The notes: generated by a model not told the origin, from the letters alone. A stretch of 64,000 bases of DNA from Halomarina salina (GCF_023074835.1 NZ_JALLGW010000005.1:1-64000); one strand, 5' to 3'. Positions 44,561 through 54,581 are shown, counted from the first letter of the stretch. Program-made: numbers and translations.

Positions 44561-46156
44561 ATGAGTGCAAACTCCAACCTCAGCGTGGAGCAGCGTGCGG
44601 CAGACATCAGCGGCAAGTTCGACGAAGTGGGCGTAGACGTGCCCGCCTCGACCGTCCAGGAGCGAATCGCGGCGATGCAGGAGTTCAGCGTCCCGCTCGA
44701 GGAGGCGACCACGACGACTGTTCGCAACCTCGCAGCGGAGTACGACCTCGATGACGGCGACCTGTCCGAGGACATCTCGGCGCTGGCGGGCTTCGGTGGC
44801 GACGCGAGCGGCTCGCACGCCTTCGAGCGCGTCATGCTCGGCGACATCGCAGACGTCGGCCCGGAGGAATGGGTGGACGTCCGAGCGCAGGTCGTCAACC
44901 TCTGGGAGCCCAAGCACGACTCCATGCGGCAGGTCGGCCTCATCGGTGATGAGAGCGCCCAGATGAAGTTCGTCGTCTGGCAGAAGAACACCGAGAGCCT
45001 GCCTGCCCTCGAGGAGGGCGTCACCTACGACATCGCCTCGGCCATCACCAACGAGTACGAAGGCAAGTACTCCATCTCGCTTAACAAGGCCAGCGAGGTC
45101 ACCGAGGCCGCCGCCGAGGACGCCGTCGAACCCACCGATGGCAAAGTGCGCGCAACGGGCACGCTCGTCGCCCTCGAAGACGGGAGTGGCCTCATCAAGC
45201 GCTGTCCCCACGAGGACTGCACCCGCGTCGTCCAGAACGGCCGCTGCTCCGAGCATGGCGAAGTTGATGGTGTGTTCGACCTTCGGCTGAAAGCCATCCT
45301 CGACGACGGTGAGCGCGCTGTCCGAGCGCTGTTCAACGCCGAGATGACCACCGCTGTCAGTGGCATCACGCTTGAGCGAGCGAAGGAAATGGCCGCTGAT
45401 GCCCTCGACGCCAGCGTCGTCGGCGCAGAACTCCGCGCCTCGCTCATCGGGAAGACCTTCGACGTGCGTGGCCCGGTCGTCGGCGAGTACTTCCTCGTGG
45501 ACGAAGCGGTCGAGACGGGCTACTCCGCTGACAACCCCGGCCTCAACGACGCGAGCATCGCCCCGGCCGTCACTCAGCGCCAGCCGGCCAAGCGCCTGTT
45601 TGCCGAAGAACTCAACCAGGCGACCCACTCGTTCACCCGCCCCGAAGACGAGGGCGATGACCGAGCGCCGAAGTTCACGCTCCTGCCGAGTGGCGAGGCG
45701 GCCAACCGCGTGTTCGTCGTCGGGACGCTCATCGAGACGGCTGATGTCGGCAGTGACTCCGAGTTCTGGAAGGGGCGCGTGATGGCCGCTCGTGAGGCCG
45801 CCAACCTCTACGCCGGGCAGTACCAGGCAGAGGCAATGGACGTGCTCCGGTCGGCCGAGACGCCCTCGTACGTGGCCGTGGTCGGCAAACTCCACCACTA
45901 CGAGACGGACTACGGCGTGAAGGTGTCCATCCAACCTGAGTCCATCACGGTCGTCGACCGCGAGGCCCGTGACTCGTGGGTGGCCGAGACCATCGACGCG
46001 ACCCAGCAGCGCCTCGGCGCGCTCGCCAGTCGCGACTCCGACGCCACCGACGCCGTCCAGTCGGTGTACCAGTCGGATGTCTCCGACATCGAAGCGGCAG
46101 TCGAGGCGGCCATCAAGGACATCGCGCCGGAAGCGAGTCTCGCTCAAGCCCAGTAA
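44561..46156 (+). CDS. RPA-Rpap natural fusion protein
   Basis: 531 residues. Residues 1-315 are an RPA: helical N-domain, OB fold (EWVDVRAQVVNLWEPKHDSM, QMKFVVWQKN), zinc motif Cys215-x4-Cys220-x8-Cys229-x2-His232 (CPHEDCTRVVQNGRCSEHG) and second OB (FDLRLKAILDDGERA, FDVRGPVVGEYFLVDEA). After a 20-residue linker, residues 340-531 are Rpap (AKRLFAEELNQATHSF, ERAPKFTLLPSGE-like segment, ANLYAGQYQAEAM, YVAVVGKLHHYETD). In the other two loci of this window the same proteins are separate, adjacent genes. Hairpin element 3 lies upstream. Confidence 0.88.
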   Translation: MSANSNLSVEQRAADISGKFDEVGVDVPASTVQERIAAMQEFSVPLEEATTTTVRNLAAEYDLDDGDLSEDISALAGFGGDASGSHAFERVMLGDIADVGPEEWVDVRAQVVNLWEPKHDSMRQVGLIGDESAQMKFVVWQKNTESLPALEEGVTYDIASAITNEYEGKYSISLNKASEVTEAAAEDAVEPTDGKVRATGTLVALEDGSGLIKRCPHEDCTRVVQNGRCSEHGEVDGVFDLRLKAILDDGERAVRALFNAEMTTAVSGITLERAKEMAADALDASVVGAELRASLIGKTFDVRGPVVGEYFLVDEAVETGYSADNPGLNDASIAPAVTQRQPAKRLFAEELNQATHSFTRPEDEGDDRAPKFTLLPSGEAANRVFVVGTLIETADVGSDSEFWKGRVMAAREAANLYAGQYQAEAMDVLRSAETPSYVAVVGKLHHYETDYGVKVSIQPESITVVDREARDSWVAETIDATQQRLGALASRDSDATDAVQSVYQSDVSDIEAAVEAAIKDIAPEASLAQAQ

Positions 46157-46560
46157 GGGGCGAGCCGTCCCCACCTCTCCGAGGCGTTTTTTGACGCTCG
46201 AAGCCCCTGATCCGGTTCGGCTAGCGCTCCCACGGTTGTGAGAGGCCTGTCGCTTCCGCCCCGCCCCGTTCCGCCGCCCCGCTCCCGGCCTCGCTTCGCT
46301 CGGCCGGTTACCGGCGCGGGTCGACTCACCCCGGATGGACGGTCACGCTCGGGCCAAGTATTGGTCCCCTAAGGGGGTGAGGAAGTCGAGCAGCGCGGCG
46401 TGTCGCCGCGACGTCGACGACACTCGCGTCGTTCCGATTCCGATTCCGATTCCGAGCCAGAGCTCTAGCTCGATCTCGATGTTGTCCGCGGCGCGACCGT
46501 GCGCCGCCGACCGGACCGAGCCGATCAGTCTCGACTCACCTTCGACTCCGACCACGAATC
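46157..46560. other. gap with a hairpin element and simple repeats
   Basis: No gene supported. Has hairpin element 4 (46358-46384) and tandem GATTCC units near 46436-46458. Confidence 0.5.
46358..46384 (+). promoter_or_regulatory. GTATTGG hairpin element 4
   Basis: GTATTGGTCCCCTAAGGG... followed by TGAGGAA. Lies 176 bases before the small membrane protein gene at 46561. Confidence 0.65.
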
Positions 46561-46788
46561 ATGTCCATCCGATATGCAACCCCAGTCAATGTACCGCTCC
46601 TGACCACCGCCGTCTTTTCGATGTTTATCACCGCCTACGTCGGGATGATGTTCCTCGCCGTTGATCCACAGTTCGCTACCACCGGCCTCTGGACCGTCTG
46701 TGTCGGTGGCTTCGCAGTCTCGACCGCATACATCGTCATCTCGACGAGCCGCCGCATCCTCCACGCGTTCACCCGATCGTCCTGGTAA
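46561..46788 (+). CDS. 75-residue two-helix membrane protein
   Basis: MSIRYATPVNVPLLTTAVFS; helices LLTTAVFSMFITAYVGMMFL and GLWTVCVGGFAVSTAYIVIS joined by VDPQFATT, with a basic C-terminus. No family recognised. Starts at a clean ATG. Confidence 0.55.
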   Translation: MSIRYATPVNVPLLTTAVFSMFITAYVGMMFLAVDPQFATTGLWTVCVGGFAVSTAYIVISTSRRILHAFTRSSW

Positions 46789-47406
46789 CCGGCGGTCGCT
46801 GTGCATCGAAACCCCGCCGAGCGCCCCTGGCGCGACGGCGGTTCACCCGGTCTCAGGCGGTGCGGCTGCATCGCTCCGGTCCCCGACTCCACACTCTACG
46901 ACGAGATTTTTCGCCCCCCCCGAAAGGGGATGAGGGTGCGACTCGACTGTCCAGTACTCACCTCGTCGACGCCGGCGACTTGTCATCGACCTCGTCGACG
47001 ATCCCGAGTCTCGCGCCGCCTCGCTTCGCTAGCCCTCGCAACCAACCGACGTCCCGATACTGCACGTGAGCACTCCCGGTGTATCCACTCATCCCGAGCG
47101 AACGCGCCGTCGCAATGCCGGGCGCACCACCATCGAGCCACAGCCGCCTTGAGCGACACGCTCCGTCGCCCCACGGACGGCGGCCAGCATCGCACTCCCA
47201 CGCCGCCCCACCCTGGCTCGCGCGATGTCACAGCATCTAACATCCCGTGTTGTTCATGTCCTTGAGGGCGTGCTGAGGTCCACGGATTTCGGTACCTCGA
47301 CAGCTGTGACCCCCCACTCGAAACCTCCTTTGCGAATTTGAATTGGCTGAATGCACTCCCTGACCAGACACTAGGCCATTGACCTCGCGCACTGTTTGTT
47401 CTGGTA
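46789..47406. other. gap without a supported gene
   Basis: Contains a variant hairpin element (46905-46936). Frames near 47250-47400 might be remnants of a mobile-element gene, since they abut the IS6-like end at 47407, but I cannot identify one. Confidence 0.4.
46905..46936 (+). promoter_or_regulatory. hairpin element 5 (variant)
   Basis: GATTTTTCGCCCCC... loop GAAA ... GGGGATGAGGG. Same plan as the other copies with a T-rich start. No gene follows closely. Confidence 0.5.
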
Positions 47407-47515
47407 GGCTCTGTTGAAATCCTCGGTCGCTGATGGGTTGTTTGGGCCGTGCTGAATATAGAGGGTGTGTGCAGCACACCTGTGCTATCCGGGGTCGCAC
47501 ATCTTGGGTTCGCAG

Positions 47516-48754
47516 TTACGAGTAGGCCGGCTCTGGTGCTCGCCATGCGACCGCGATTCCGCAGATCGCGAGGCATCCAGCCAATAGAAATGCCGTATCG
47601 AACCCTGCAAGATCGATGACGACACCTCCTGCAATCGGTGCGAGAAACGCTCCCGCTAGCCCAACACTCGTCTGGAACGCGACGGCTGTCGCAGCGACCC
47701 GGGAATCGACGATTTCTCGGACGTATGTGAAAGACAGCCCCAGCGTGAGCTGAACCGCAAACCCGGTGAGAAGGAGGAGCCCAACGAGCAGTGGAAGCGA
47801 TCGAAACCGAGTGAAGACGAGTACGAGTGGCGCAGCAACCACGAAGGAACCGAAGACGATGGGTTGGCGGCGACCACCGAAAACTCGGTCAGACAGGAGT
47901 CCACTACTGATTCTGGAGACGACGCCAATTGCGGGGAACACAGCCACCAACAGCCCACTCACTGCGAGTGACAGGCCTAGTTCGGTCGTGAGATACGACG
48001 CACCCCAGCTATTCACGAACAGGTATAACGAATAGCCCAGAAAGCCGAGCAACCCAACTGACCACACCTTCCGGTTTCGAAGAACCGCGCCGAACTCCTG
48101 AATCGAGGGCGCGTCTCCACTGCTCGCCCCGAGGCCTCGACTGGCCGGCCAGAACAGGACGAACCCGACTAGCGTGAGGCCCGTGAACGCGACAAAGATC
48201 GCGGGCCACCCGAATCGATGCGCAATCAGTGGTCCAGTCCCCTGCCCGAGCGCAAATCCGATCGGGCCACTAGCGGTGAAGATGCCGACAGCAGTTGCCC
48301 GGTTTTCGCTGGTCGCTGCCCGACTCACGATATCGATGCCGGCGTTCCAGACGACGACGTAGGCGACCCCACCGAGGGCTCGTGATGCAATCACTGACCG
48401 GTAGTCCCCTCGCTGGCCAGCGATCCATCCCCACGTCCCTGCAACAACGAGGGTGAGAACTGCAAGGGCCATCGCAGTTCTGGAATCCGTCCGGTCGAGC
48501 ACCGCTCCAGTTGGGAGGCTTGCGATTACTGCGGTGCCGAACATGATGCCGACGAGGAAGCCCGCGATCGTCGAGCCGATACCCAGCGAGTCACGAATGA
48601 GTGGGGTGACACTCGCAGGGACGATCTCGTAGGCAGCCAACCCTGTCGAGATGAGACTGGCTCCAGCTACGACCAGCCATATCGACTGATAGTTCTGTTG
48701 CGGTTCGTTACTGGCTGTTGTTTCGGAATCGGTGGTGGTAGGTCGGGGAGACAT
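47516..48754 (-). CDS. MFS transporter
   Basis: 412 residues from MSPRPTTTDSETTASN (ATG at 48754); upstream codons in frame lack normal composition. Twelve hydrophobic helices; the loop after helix 2 reads GTAVIASLPTGAVLDRTDSR (MFS motif A), and the second half repeats the pattern (SRISSGLLSDRVFGGRRQP). Substrate cannot be told. Intact, unlike the MFS pseudogene at 33966, to which it is not closely similar. Divergent from the Bat-type gene. Confidence 0.85.
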   Translation of the reverse strand: MSPRPTTTDSETTASNEPQQNYQSIWLVVAGASLISTGLAAYEIVPASVTPLIRDSLGIGSTIAGFLVGIMFGTAVIASLPTGAVLDRTDSRTAMALAVLTLVVAGTWGWIAGQRGDYRSVIASRALGGVAYVVVWNAGIDIVSRAATSENRATAVGIFTASGPIGFALGQGTGPLIAHRFGWPAIFVAFTGLTLVGFVLFWPASRGLGASSGDAPSIQEFGAVLRNRKVWSVGLLGFLGYSLYLFVNSWGASYLTTELGLSLAVSGLLVAVFPAIGVVSRISSGLLSDRVFGGRRQPIVFGSFVVAAPLVLVFTRFRSLPLLVGLLLLTGFAVQLTLGLSFTYVREIVDSRVAATAVAFQTSVGLAGAFLAPIAGGVVIDLAGFDTAFLLAGCLAICGIAVAWRAPEPAYS

Positions 48755-49016
48755 TACTCGGAAGTGTGGTCGGACAGTGAGGTGCGGAAATCGGGAACCG
48801 ACAGGAAACCGTGACGAGTCCCGAACATCGTGTGTCCATGTTACGTACCGCTCCCCATCCCTCTGCGGGTTAGATAACAAACGTCTTTGCTCACGGAGGG
48901 TTCGATAGTTAACTAGTCATGCACGCACATTCCAGCCTGTGGCAGCAGCAGCAGAACTGGGGGAGAGTTCGAGTCCGTGCCGAGAAAAGCGTCTGCCGTA
49001 CCTTCGTGGCCCAATA

Positions 49017-51896
49017 ATGGTTCTTTCCTCCCCCGTCACCGATTCGTCGACGGTGTTGCTCGTCGGGACCGACGACTGGCTCACGCGATTCGCCGCGACG
49101 CTTGAGGCTCGGACTGACGCGACGGTGAAGACAGTTGGAAGCAAGGTGGAAACGCTCGAAATCGTTCGAGAGCGAACCACAGATTGTCTCATCAGCGAGT
49201 ACGCGCTCGAAGGGGCAACCGGACTCGAACTCCTCAGGGAGATCCGGACTGAAACAACGTCGCTTCCGGTATTACTCTGTACCGCCGACGGGAGCGAAGC
49301 CATCGCTAGCGAGGCAATCGAAGCCGGCGTCACCGATTACATCGCACTCACGGACCCGGCCGAAGAGATGATCGACCAACTCACCGAGCGAGTTGAGCGG
49401 GCGATTCGGTCCGCACAGCGAGCGAGCACGCAACGGGAGCGGGCTAGACAGTTCGACGCGATATTCAACGACTCACGGACCGCGACGTGGGTTCTTGCCA
49501 CGGATGGCACGCTTGAACGCGTGAACGAGACTGCCCGAGAGATGATCGACGTAAAAACCGAGTCAATCGTTGGTGAACCCTTCTGGACGCTTCCGTGGTG
49601 GACAGACCCCGGTACGACGAACACGGACGTACAACAGATCGTGGAGAAAGCACTCGATGGGAGATTCGGCAACGCGGTCGTCACACAGCCACCACACGTC
49701 GAGGAACCACGCGTCATCGATCTCTCTGTGCGCCCAGTCGAGAGTGAACGCGGCGACATCGTTTCGATTCTCGTCGAGGGGGTCGACATCACTGAGCGCG
49801 TCGACCTCGAACGTGACCTGCGTCAATCGGAGGAACTCCATCGAGTTACGCTCAACAACATGACCGACACCGTCCTCATCACGAACGAAGACGGTGAGTA
49901 CACCTACGTCTGTCCCAACGTTCACTTCATATTCGGCTACACGGCCGACGAAATCCACGATCGAGAGACGATCGACGATCTTCTCGGTGCGGATCTATTC
50001 GACCGCGACGAGCTCAGGGCTGAGGGCGTGCTGAAGAACATCGAGACGACCGCGACGGACAAGGCAGGTCGTGAACACACGCTTCTGGTCAACGTTCGCG
50101 AGGTCTCGATTCAGGACGGCACGCTTCTCTTCAGCTGTCGAGACATCACGAAACGCAAGCAACGTGAGGAAGCGCTCGCGACACTCCAAGGGACCGCCCG
50201 TGATTTCCTGTACGCCGAAACCCATCAGGAGATAGCCCAACACGTTGTTGACGATACACCAGGTGTTCTCGATCTGGAGGCGAGTGCTGTCTATCTCTTC
50301 GATGCCGACTCGAACGATCTCCGACCCGCGGCCCGCTCGACAACGATGAGAGAACTCAACGGGCCGCTCCCCACGGTCCACGCCGACGGAGAAACGCTTC
50401 CGAGTTATAGCTTCGTCGAGGATGAAGCGCTGTTCTTCGATGACGTCCACCAGGCAGACCGTCTCGAAAACCGGGCGACTGAGCTTCGCAGTGCAGCGTA
50501 TATCCCACTCGGCAACCACGGCGTATTCGTCGTTGGCTCGAACCGGGTCGGTGCCTTCGATGATGTGACCCGAGAACTGGCCGATCTCCTCGCTGCAACC
50601 GCTGAGGCTGCCCTCGACCGAGTCACACGGGAGTCTCGTCTACGCGAACAGGATCGCACGCTTCAGGCGCAAAACGAACAGCTCACCTCGCTGAACCGTA
50701 TCAACGAGACGATCCGTGAAATCGACCAAGCCCTCGTGCAAGCCGAAACGAGAGAGGAGGTCGATCATACGGTCTGCGAACTGTTGACCGCCGATGACCG
50801 GTTCCGGTTCGCTTGGATCGGAACGGTGGACATGACGACCGACGTCGTCGAGCCACGGGCCTGGGCCGGCAGCGAACAGGGGTATCTGGATAGCCAAGCG
50901 TTCGCTATCGATATGTCCAGTGCAGAGCCGGCCGGCCAGACCGCCGCTACCGGCGACCTGACGATGGTGACGAACGTCGCCGCCGGACTCCGCGAGGACC
51001 CGTGGCGGAAGGAGGCCCTCGCTCGTGACTACCTCTCTGTACTGAGCATCCCCCTCGTCTACAACGATCTCACGCACGGGGTGTTGACTGTCTACGCCCC
51101 GACCCAAGACGCGTTCGACGACATGACGAAGGCTGTATTAGGCGAACTCGGCGAAACCATCGCGTCTGCTCTCAGTGCAATCGAGCGGAAGAACGCGCTG
51201 CTCACGACATCGATGACGCGTGTCGAATTTGCCATCGACGATTCGGCGTTCGTCCTCACTCGGCTCGCGAAAGACGCAGCGTGCACACTCTCGTATCAGG
51301 GGGGAGTCCAACAATCCACAGAGGGAAGCTACGTGTTCGTGACCGTCGAGGACGGAGCCGTAACTGATGTCGCAGACGCGGCCTCGCAGCTGGTCGGCGT
51401 CGACGAGGTGCAACAGATTAGTGAGGCTGGTGAAGGGGGTGTTCTACGGCTTCGGCTCACGCAGCCGTTCCTCGCCATGGAGTTGGCCGATCACGGTGCC
51501 GTCTTCCGTGAGGCGACTGCCGACCCAGCGTCCACGATACTCGTCATCGACATCCCAGATAGTATCGACGTCCGAACGGTCACGCAACTCGTCCGGGAGA
51601 CGTTCTCTACTGCCGAACTCCGTTCGAAGCAGACGCTGGATCAGTCCGCCGAACACGACTTGTACTCGAAATTCCTCAAGAAGTTGACCGAGCGCCAACT
51701 TGAGGTGATCCAGACGGCATACTACAGCGGTTTCTTCGAATCGCCCCGCGAAAGCACCGGCGAAGACGTTGCGGAGACACTCGGAATATCCCCGCCGGCG
51801 TTCTATAAGCACGCCCGGACCGTCCAACGCAAACTGTTCGAGACGCTCTTCGAGGAGAACAACTTCTCGATTCCTGGAACCGGCGAGGTTCAATAA
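49017..51896 (+). CDS. Bat-type (bacterio-opsin activator-like) regulator
   Basis: 959 residues from MVLSSPVTDSSTVLLVG. Domain order: receiver-like (about 10-125), PAS (about 140-260), PAS (270-385), GAF (395-545), GAF (570-730), Bat domain (about 740-880) and HTH_10 (900-950; LTERQLEVIQTAYYSGFFES, GEDVAETLGISPPAFYKHAR). This is the architecture of haloarchaeal Bat regulators, which respond to oxygen or light. The receiver lacks the usual phosphoacceptor: DCLISEYALEGATGLELLRE has Glu where Asp is expected. Probably controls a neighbour such as glutamate dehydrogenase or genes elsewhere. Confidence 0.85.
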   Translation: MVLSSPVTDSSTVLLVGTDDWLTRFAATLEARTDATVKTVGSKVETLEIVRERTTDCLISEYALEGATGLELLREIRTETTSLPVLLCTADGSEAIASEAIEAGVTDYIALTDPAEEMIDQLTERVERAIRSAQRASTQRERARQFDAIFNDSRTATWVLATDGTLERVNETAREMIDVKTESIVGEPFWTLPWWTDPGTTNTDVQQIVEKALDGRFGNAVVTQPPHVEEPRVIDLSVRPVESERGDIVSILVEGVDITERVDLERDLRQSEELHRVTLNNMTDTVLITNEDGEYTYVCPNVHFIFGYTADEIHDRETIDDLLGADLFDRDELRAEGVLKNIETTATDKAGREHTLLVNVREVSIQDGTLLFSCRDITKRKQREEALATLQGTARDFLYAETHQEIAQHVVDDTPGVLDLEASAVYLFDADSNDLRPAARSTTMRELNGPLPTVHADGETLPSYSFVEDEALFFDDVHQADRLENRATELRSAAYIPLGNHGVFVVGSNRVGAFDDVTRELADLLAATAEAALDRVTRESRLREQDRTLQAQNEQLTSLNRINETIREIDQALVQAETREEVDHTVCELLTADDRFRFAWIGTVDMTTDVVEPRAWAGSEQGYLDSQAFAIDMSSAEPAGQTAATGDLTMVTNVAAGLREDPWRKEALARDYLSVLSIPLVYNDLTHGVLTVYAPTQDAFDDMTKAVLGELGETIASALSAIERKNALLTTSMTRVEFAIDDSAFVLTRLAKDAACTLSYQGGVQQSTEGSYVFVTVEDGAVTDVADAASQLVGVDEVQQISEAGEGGVLRLRLTQPFLAMELADHGAVFREATADPASTILVIDIPDSIDVRTVTQLVRETFSTAELRSKQTLDQSAEHDLYSKFLKKLTERQLEVIQTAYYSGFFESPRESTGEDVAETLGISPPAFYKHARTVQRKLFETLFEENNFSIPGTGEVQ

Positions 51897-52007
51897 CTAA
51901 CCCCTTTCGTAAGAGGTTGTTTGGCTGTTAACCTTCAGCTATTCGCTGATACACTTATTAGACTGATTAGAGTGCCCCGCATTCCACGCTGGCACTCGTG
52001 AACTTCC

Positions 52008-52151
52008 ATGAGAGATGTCGACCCCGAACCCGACGGAGAAACCCCATACGAGTGCTTCACGTGTGGCAACATCATCATCGCTGAGAACAGCCCCGGCCAG
52101 TGTCCCGATTGTAGTGGCTCGATGCGAAATCGGCAGGTCCCACTGGAATAA
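52008..52151 (+). CDS. 47-residue rubrerythrin-like zinc ribbon protein
   Basis: [20 protein letters not shown] then [18 protein letters not shown]. Two C-x2-C pairs (CFTC, CPDC) make a compact zinc ribbon typical of small haloarchaeal proteins of this type. It ends 2 bases before the glutamate dehydrogenase ATG (TAACCATGG), so the two are co-transcribed. Confidence 0.8.
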   Translation: MRDVDPEPDGETPYECFTCGNIIIAENSPGQCPDCSGSMRNRQVPLE

Positions 52152-52153
52152 CC

Positions 52154-53452
52154 ATGGCATCCCAAACTGACCCCCTCCGTGACGAACCAGGTGATGCCGT
52201 GGAGTCGTCCGAATCGGAATCGGCGCTCCAAACGGCTCGCCGGCAGCTGTACCACGCTGCTGATCACCTGGACATCGACCCGAGTATCGTCGAACGGCTC
52301 AAATATCCGAAGAAGGTCCACGAAGTAACGGTCCCAATCAAGCGGGATGACGGTACCGTCGAAGTGTTCACGGGCTACCGAGCCCAACACGATAGTGTCA
52401 GAGGTCCATTCAAAGGCGGGCTTCGATACCACCCTGACGTGACCCGAGACGAGTGTGTCGGCCTCGGTATGTGGATGACCTGGAAATGTGCCGTTATGGA
52501 TCTGCCTTTCGGCGGGGCAAAAGGTGGCATTGCCGCCAACCCGAAGGATTTGAGTTCGACCGAAAAAGAACGGCTCACTCGCCGGTTCGCACAAGAAATA
52601 CGCGACGTCATCGGCCCGAACCAGGATATCCCTGCTCCCGATATGGGGACGGACCCTCAGACGATGGCGTGGCTGATGGATGCCTACTCGATGCAGGAAG
52701 GCGAGACGACACCGGGTGTTGTCACCGGCAAGCCGCCGGTGGTCGGTGGTAGTGAAGGCCGTGAAGAAGCCCCCGGACGGAGCGTAGCGATCATCACGAA
52801 GTTGGTCTGTGAGTACTACGACCGCAAGCTCAAGGAGACGACGGTTGCTGTCCAAGGATACGGGAGCGTTGGCGCGAATGCGGCTCGACTGCTCGACGAG
52901 TGGGGCGCGACTGTCGTCGCAGTCAGCGACGTGAATGGAGCGATGTACGAACCAGAAGGGGTCGACACGGCTTCAGTCCCGTCACACGACGAAGAGCCGG
53001 AAGCAGTTACCAAGTACGCGGACACCGTCATTTCGAACGACGAGTTACTCACGCTCGATGTCGATGTGCTCATCCCAGCAGCACTGGGGAACGTGATCAC
53101 CGAGGAAAATGCAAAGGCGGTTGCAGCGGATTTCGTCGTCGAAGGTGCGAACGGCCCAACGATCTCGACCGCGGATTCTATTCTTGCAGAGCGAGGTGTC
53201 GCAGTGATTCCCGATATTCTCGCCAATGCTGGTGGAGTGACGGTAAGCTACTTCGAGTGGCTCCAGGATATCAATCGGCGAGCATGGTCGCTCGAACGGG
53301 TGAACGATGAACTCGAAGCGGAGATGCGGGCTGCCTGGGATGCGGTTCGATCAGAGTTCGAACAACGCGACGTCACTTGGCGTGATGCAGCCTATATCGT
53401 TGCGTTGTCCCGGATTGCCGAGGCGCATGAAGCGCGAGGGTTGTGGCCGTAA
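52154..53452 (+). CDS. gdhA: glutamate dehydrogenase
   Basis: 432 residues, full length. Signatures: [39 protein letters not shown] with the catalytic Lys, [20 protein letters not shown], the Rossmann loop [20 protein letters not shown], and [19 protein letters not shown]. It interconverts glutamate and 2-oxoglutarate plus ammonia using NAD(P). Cofactor choice not decided. A core metabolic gene, so its presence among plasmid genes suggests a moved chromosomal segment. Confidence 0.9.
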   Translation: MASQTDPLRDEPGDAVESSESESALQTARRQLYHAADHLDIDPSIVERLKYPKKVHEVTVPIKRDDGTVEVFTGYRAQHDSVRGPFKGGLRYHPDVTRDECVGLGMWMTWKCAVMDLPFGGAKGGIAANPKDLSSTEKERLTRRFAQEIRDVIGPNQDIPAPDMGTDPQTMAWLMDAYSMQEGETTPGVVTGKPPVVGGSEGREEAPGRSVAIITKLVCEYYDRKLKETTVAVQGYGSVGANAARLLDEWGATVVAVSDVNGAMYEPEGVDTASVPSHDEEPEAVTKYADTVISNDELLTLDVDVLIPAALGNVITEENAKAVAADFVVEGANGPTISTADSILAERGVAVIPDILANAGGVTVSYFEWLQDINRRAWSLERVNDELEAEMRAAWDAVRSEFEQRDVTWRDAAYIVALSRIAEAHEARGLWP

Positions 53453-54059
53453 CCTGCCCTCGCTGCTCCACGCTACGGGCCTGTTCTCATTGACGCTGAC
53501 CGACTCGCGCGCTGTATCTTGCACGCATATCCTGTCAAGCTCTGAGGATTTCACCAGAGGCTTATGGTACTTTCTCGCAAGGAGGGTGTCCCCGGCCATC
53601 CTTCCGTAAGAGGCCGAGTTCCCGTGCTTCCACGGGCAGTGGGATCGGGACTGGCTTTGCTATCGGGTTCGGCGATACAGTCATCCGCGGCGAATTCGCC
53701 GCCGGAGACTGCTCCGCTGATCCTACGCTCGGCACTGGTCGAGCAACTTCGCTCGCTCGTGGCAGGAGACGTGGGAAACTGTCCTAATCCCCGGTGGATG
53801 TGTGCCCATCTGTGGAGGGGGGTCGTCCGTCCCTGGAGGGTGTTTTGGGCACGACATCAGTTGTCTCTTTAACATAATAAATATTATGACTTTCGGGGTC
53901 ACAATCAGAATACTGGGTTCGAATACCTAGGAAGATTGTGGTGAACTGCTGTTGCTCAGACCAGCTTGAACCACCCAGAAGCCGCCGCACTCTCAGTCAC
54001 CCTGCCGAACACCCCGACAACGTGGGGACGACCCCGACCCACGCACCATCTGTGTATCC
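53453..54059. other. gap with an IS6-like end
   Basis: Holds the degenerate IS6-like end at 53500-53561. The stretch 53570-54059 has frames of low quality only; T-rich ATAATAAATATTATGAC at 53873-53889 is palindromic. A GGTTCGAA motif at 53917 resembles a tRNA T-loop, but no tRNA fold was found. Confidence 0.45.
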
Positions 54060-54581
54060 CTACTTCGTCTCGCCGCCTCGCGCGCTCCTCGCTCGCTCGC
54101 CCGCCGCCGCTTCCTCCAGCCTCAAGACGTCAATCTCCGACCCGTCCCCAGAGGACGCGTCTGTCACCGCGTCCGGCTCCGCCGCCGTTTCCACCGCTGG
54201 CTCCTCTACTCCTGACGACGCCCGCCGAACCCCCAAGACAGTCAACGGAATATCCTTCATTCGCACACCCAACTCCCGCTTCGCGATGCGCGAACTCTCC
54301 TCCGCTGAGAACGCCTCGAACTGCGCCAACACCGTCAAGACCACCAACGCGAAATCCGTCGTCGAAAGCGCCGCCTCATACTCATACCCGCAGGACGGAC
54401 ACGCAACGTCCTGAACGACGATCTCCGAGTACCGCGCCGACGTCTGATTCACCCTCTTGCCCACCTCCGACACCGCGATGTTGATCACGTCCTGGACGCC
54501 CGTCGTTCCCGCCACCACCCATGGAACCGACAGCTGTACCTCAAACCATGTCTCCTCCTCACCGTGCCGAGACGTCGTCAT
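54060..54581 (-). CDS. UPF0212 (DUF555)-family protein
   Basis: 173 residues from MTTSRHGEEETWFEVQLSV. Matches the archaeal UPF0212 family: VPWVVAGTTGVQDVINIAVS, EVGKRVN, VACPSCGYEYEAALS (zinc C-x2-C), ALVVLTVLAQFEAFSAEES and ELGVRMKDIPLTVL. The usual second cysteine pair is not obvious, and an extra 60-residue acidic tail follows. Function of the family is unknown. Operator site 3 lies 44 bases upstream of the ATG. Confidence 0.75.
   Translation of the reverse strand: MTTSRHGEEETWFEVQLSVPWVVAGTTGVQDVINIAVSEVGKRVNQTSARYSEIVVQDVACPSCGYEYEAALSTTDFALVVLTVLAQFEAFSAEESSRIAKRELGVRMKDIPLTVLGVRRASSGVEEPAVETAAEPDAVTDASSGDGSEIDVLRLEEAAAGERARSARGGETK

Larger units (their letters stand above)
47407..53561. 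mobile_element. gene block bounded by IS6-like inverted ends
   Basis: Starts GGCTCTGTTGAAATCC at 47407 and ends with a degenerate inverse, GGATTTCACCAGAGGC, at 53546-53561. The 8 bases outside are TTCTGGTA (47399-47406) and TTATGGTA (53562-53569), matching at 7 of 8, as expected of an old target duplication of IS6-family length. Inside are an MFS gene, a Bat-type regulator, a zinc ribbon gene and glutamate dehydrogenase, all of chromosomal type. No transposase is seen. Confidence 0.45.

Noticed and set aside
44129-46174. A 681-residue open frame on the minus strand opposite the RPA-Rpap fusion
   Set aside because: It is antisense to a well-supported gene; such frames are common in GC-rich DNA with GAC/GTC codons, and its composition fits no family.
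53873-53950. tRNA gene or attachment site suggested by GGTTCGAA
   Set aside because: No acceptor or anticodon stem can be formed around it.
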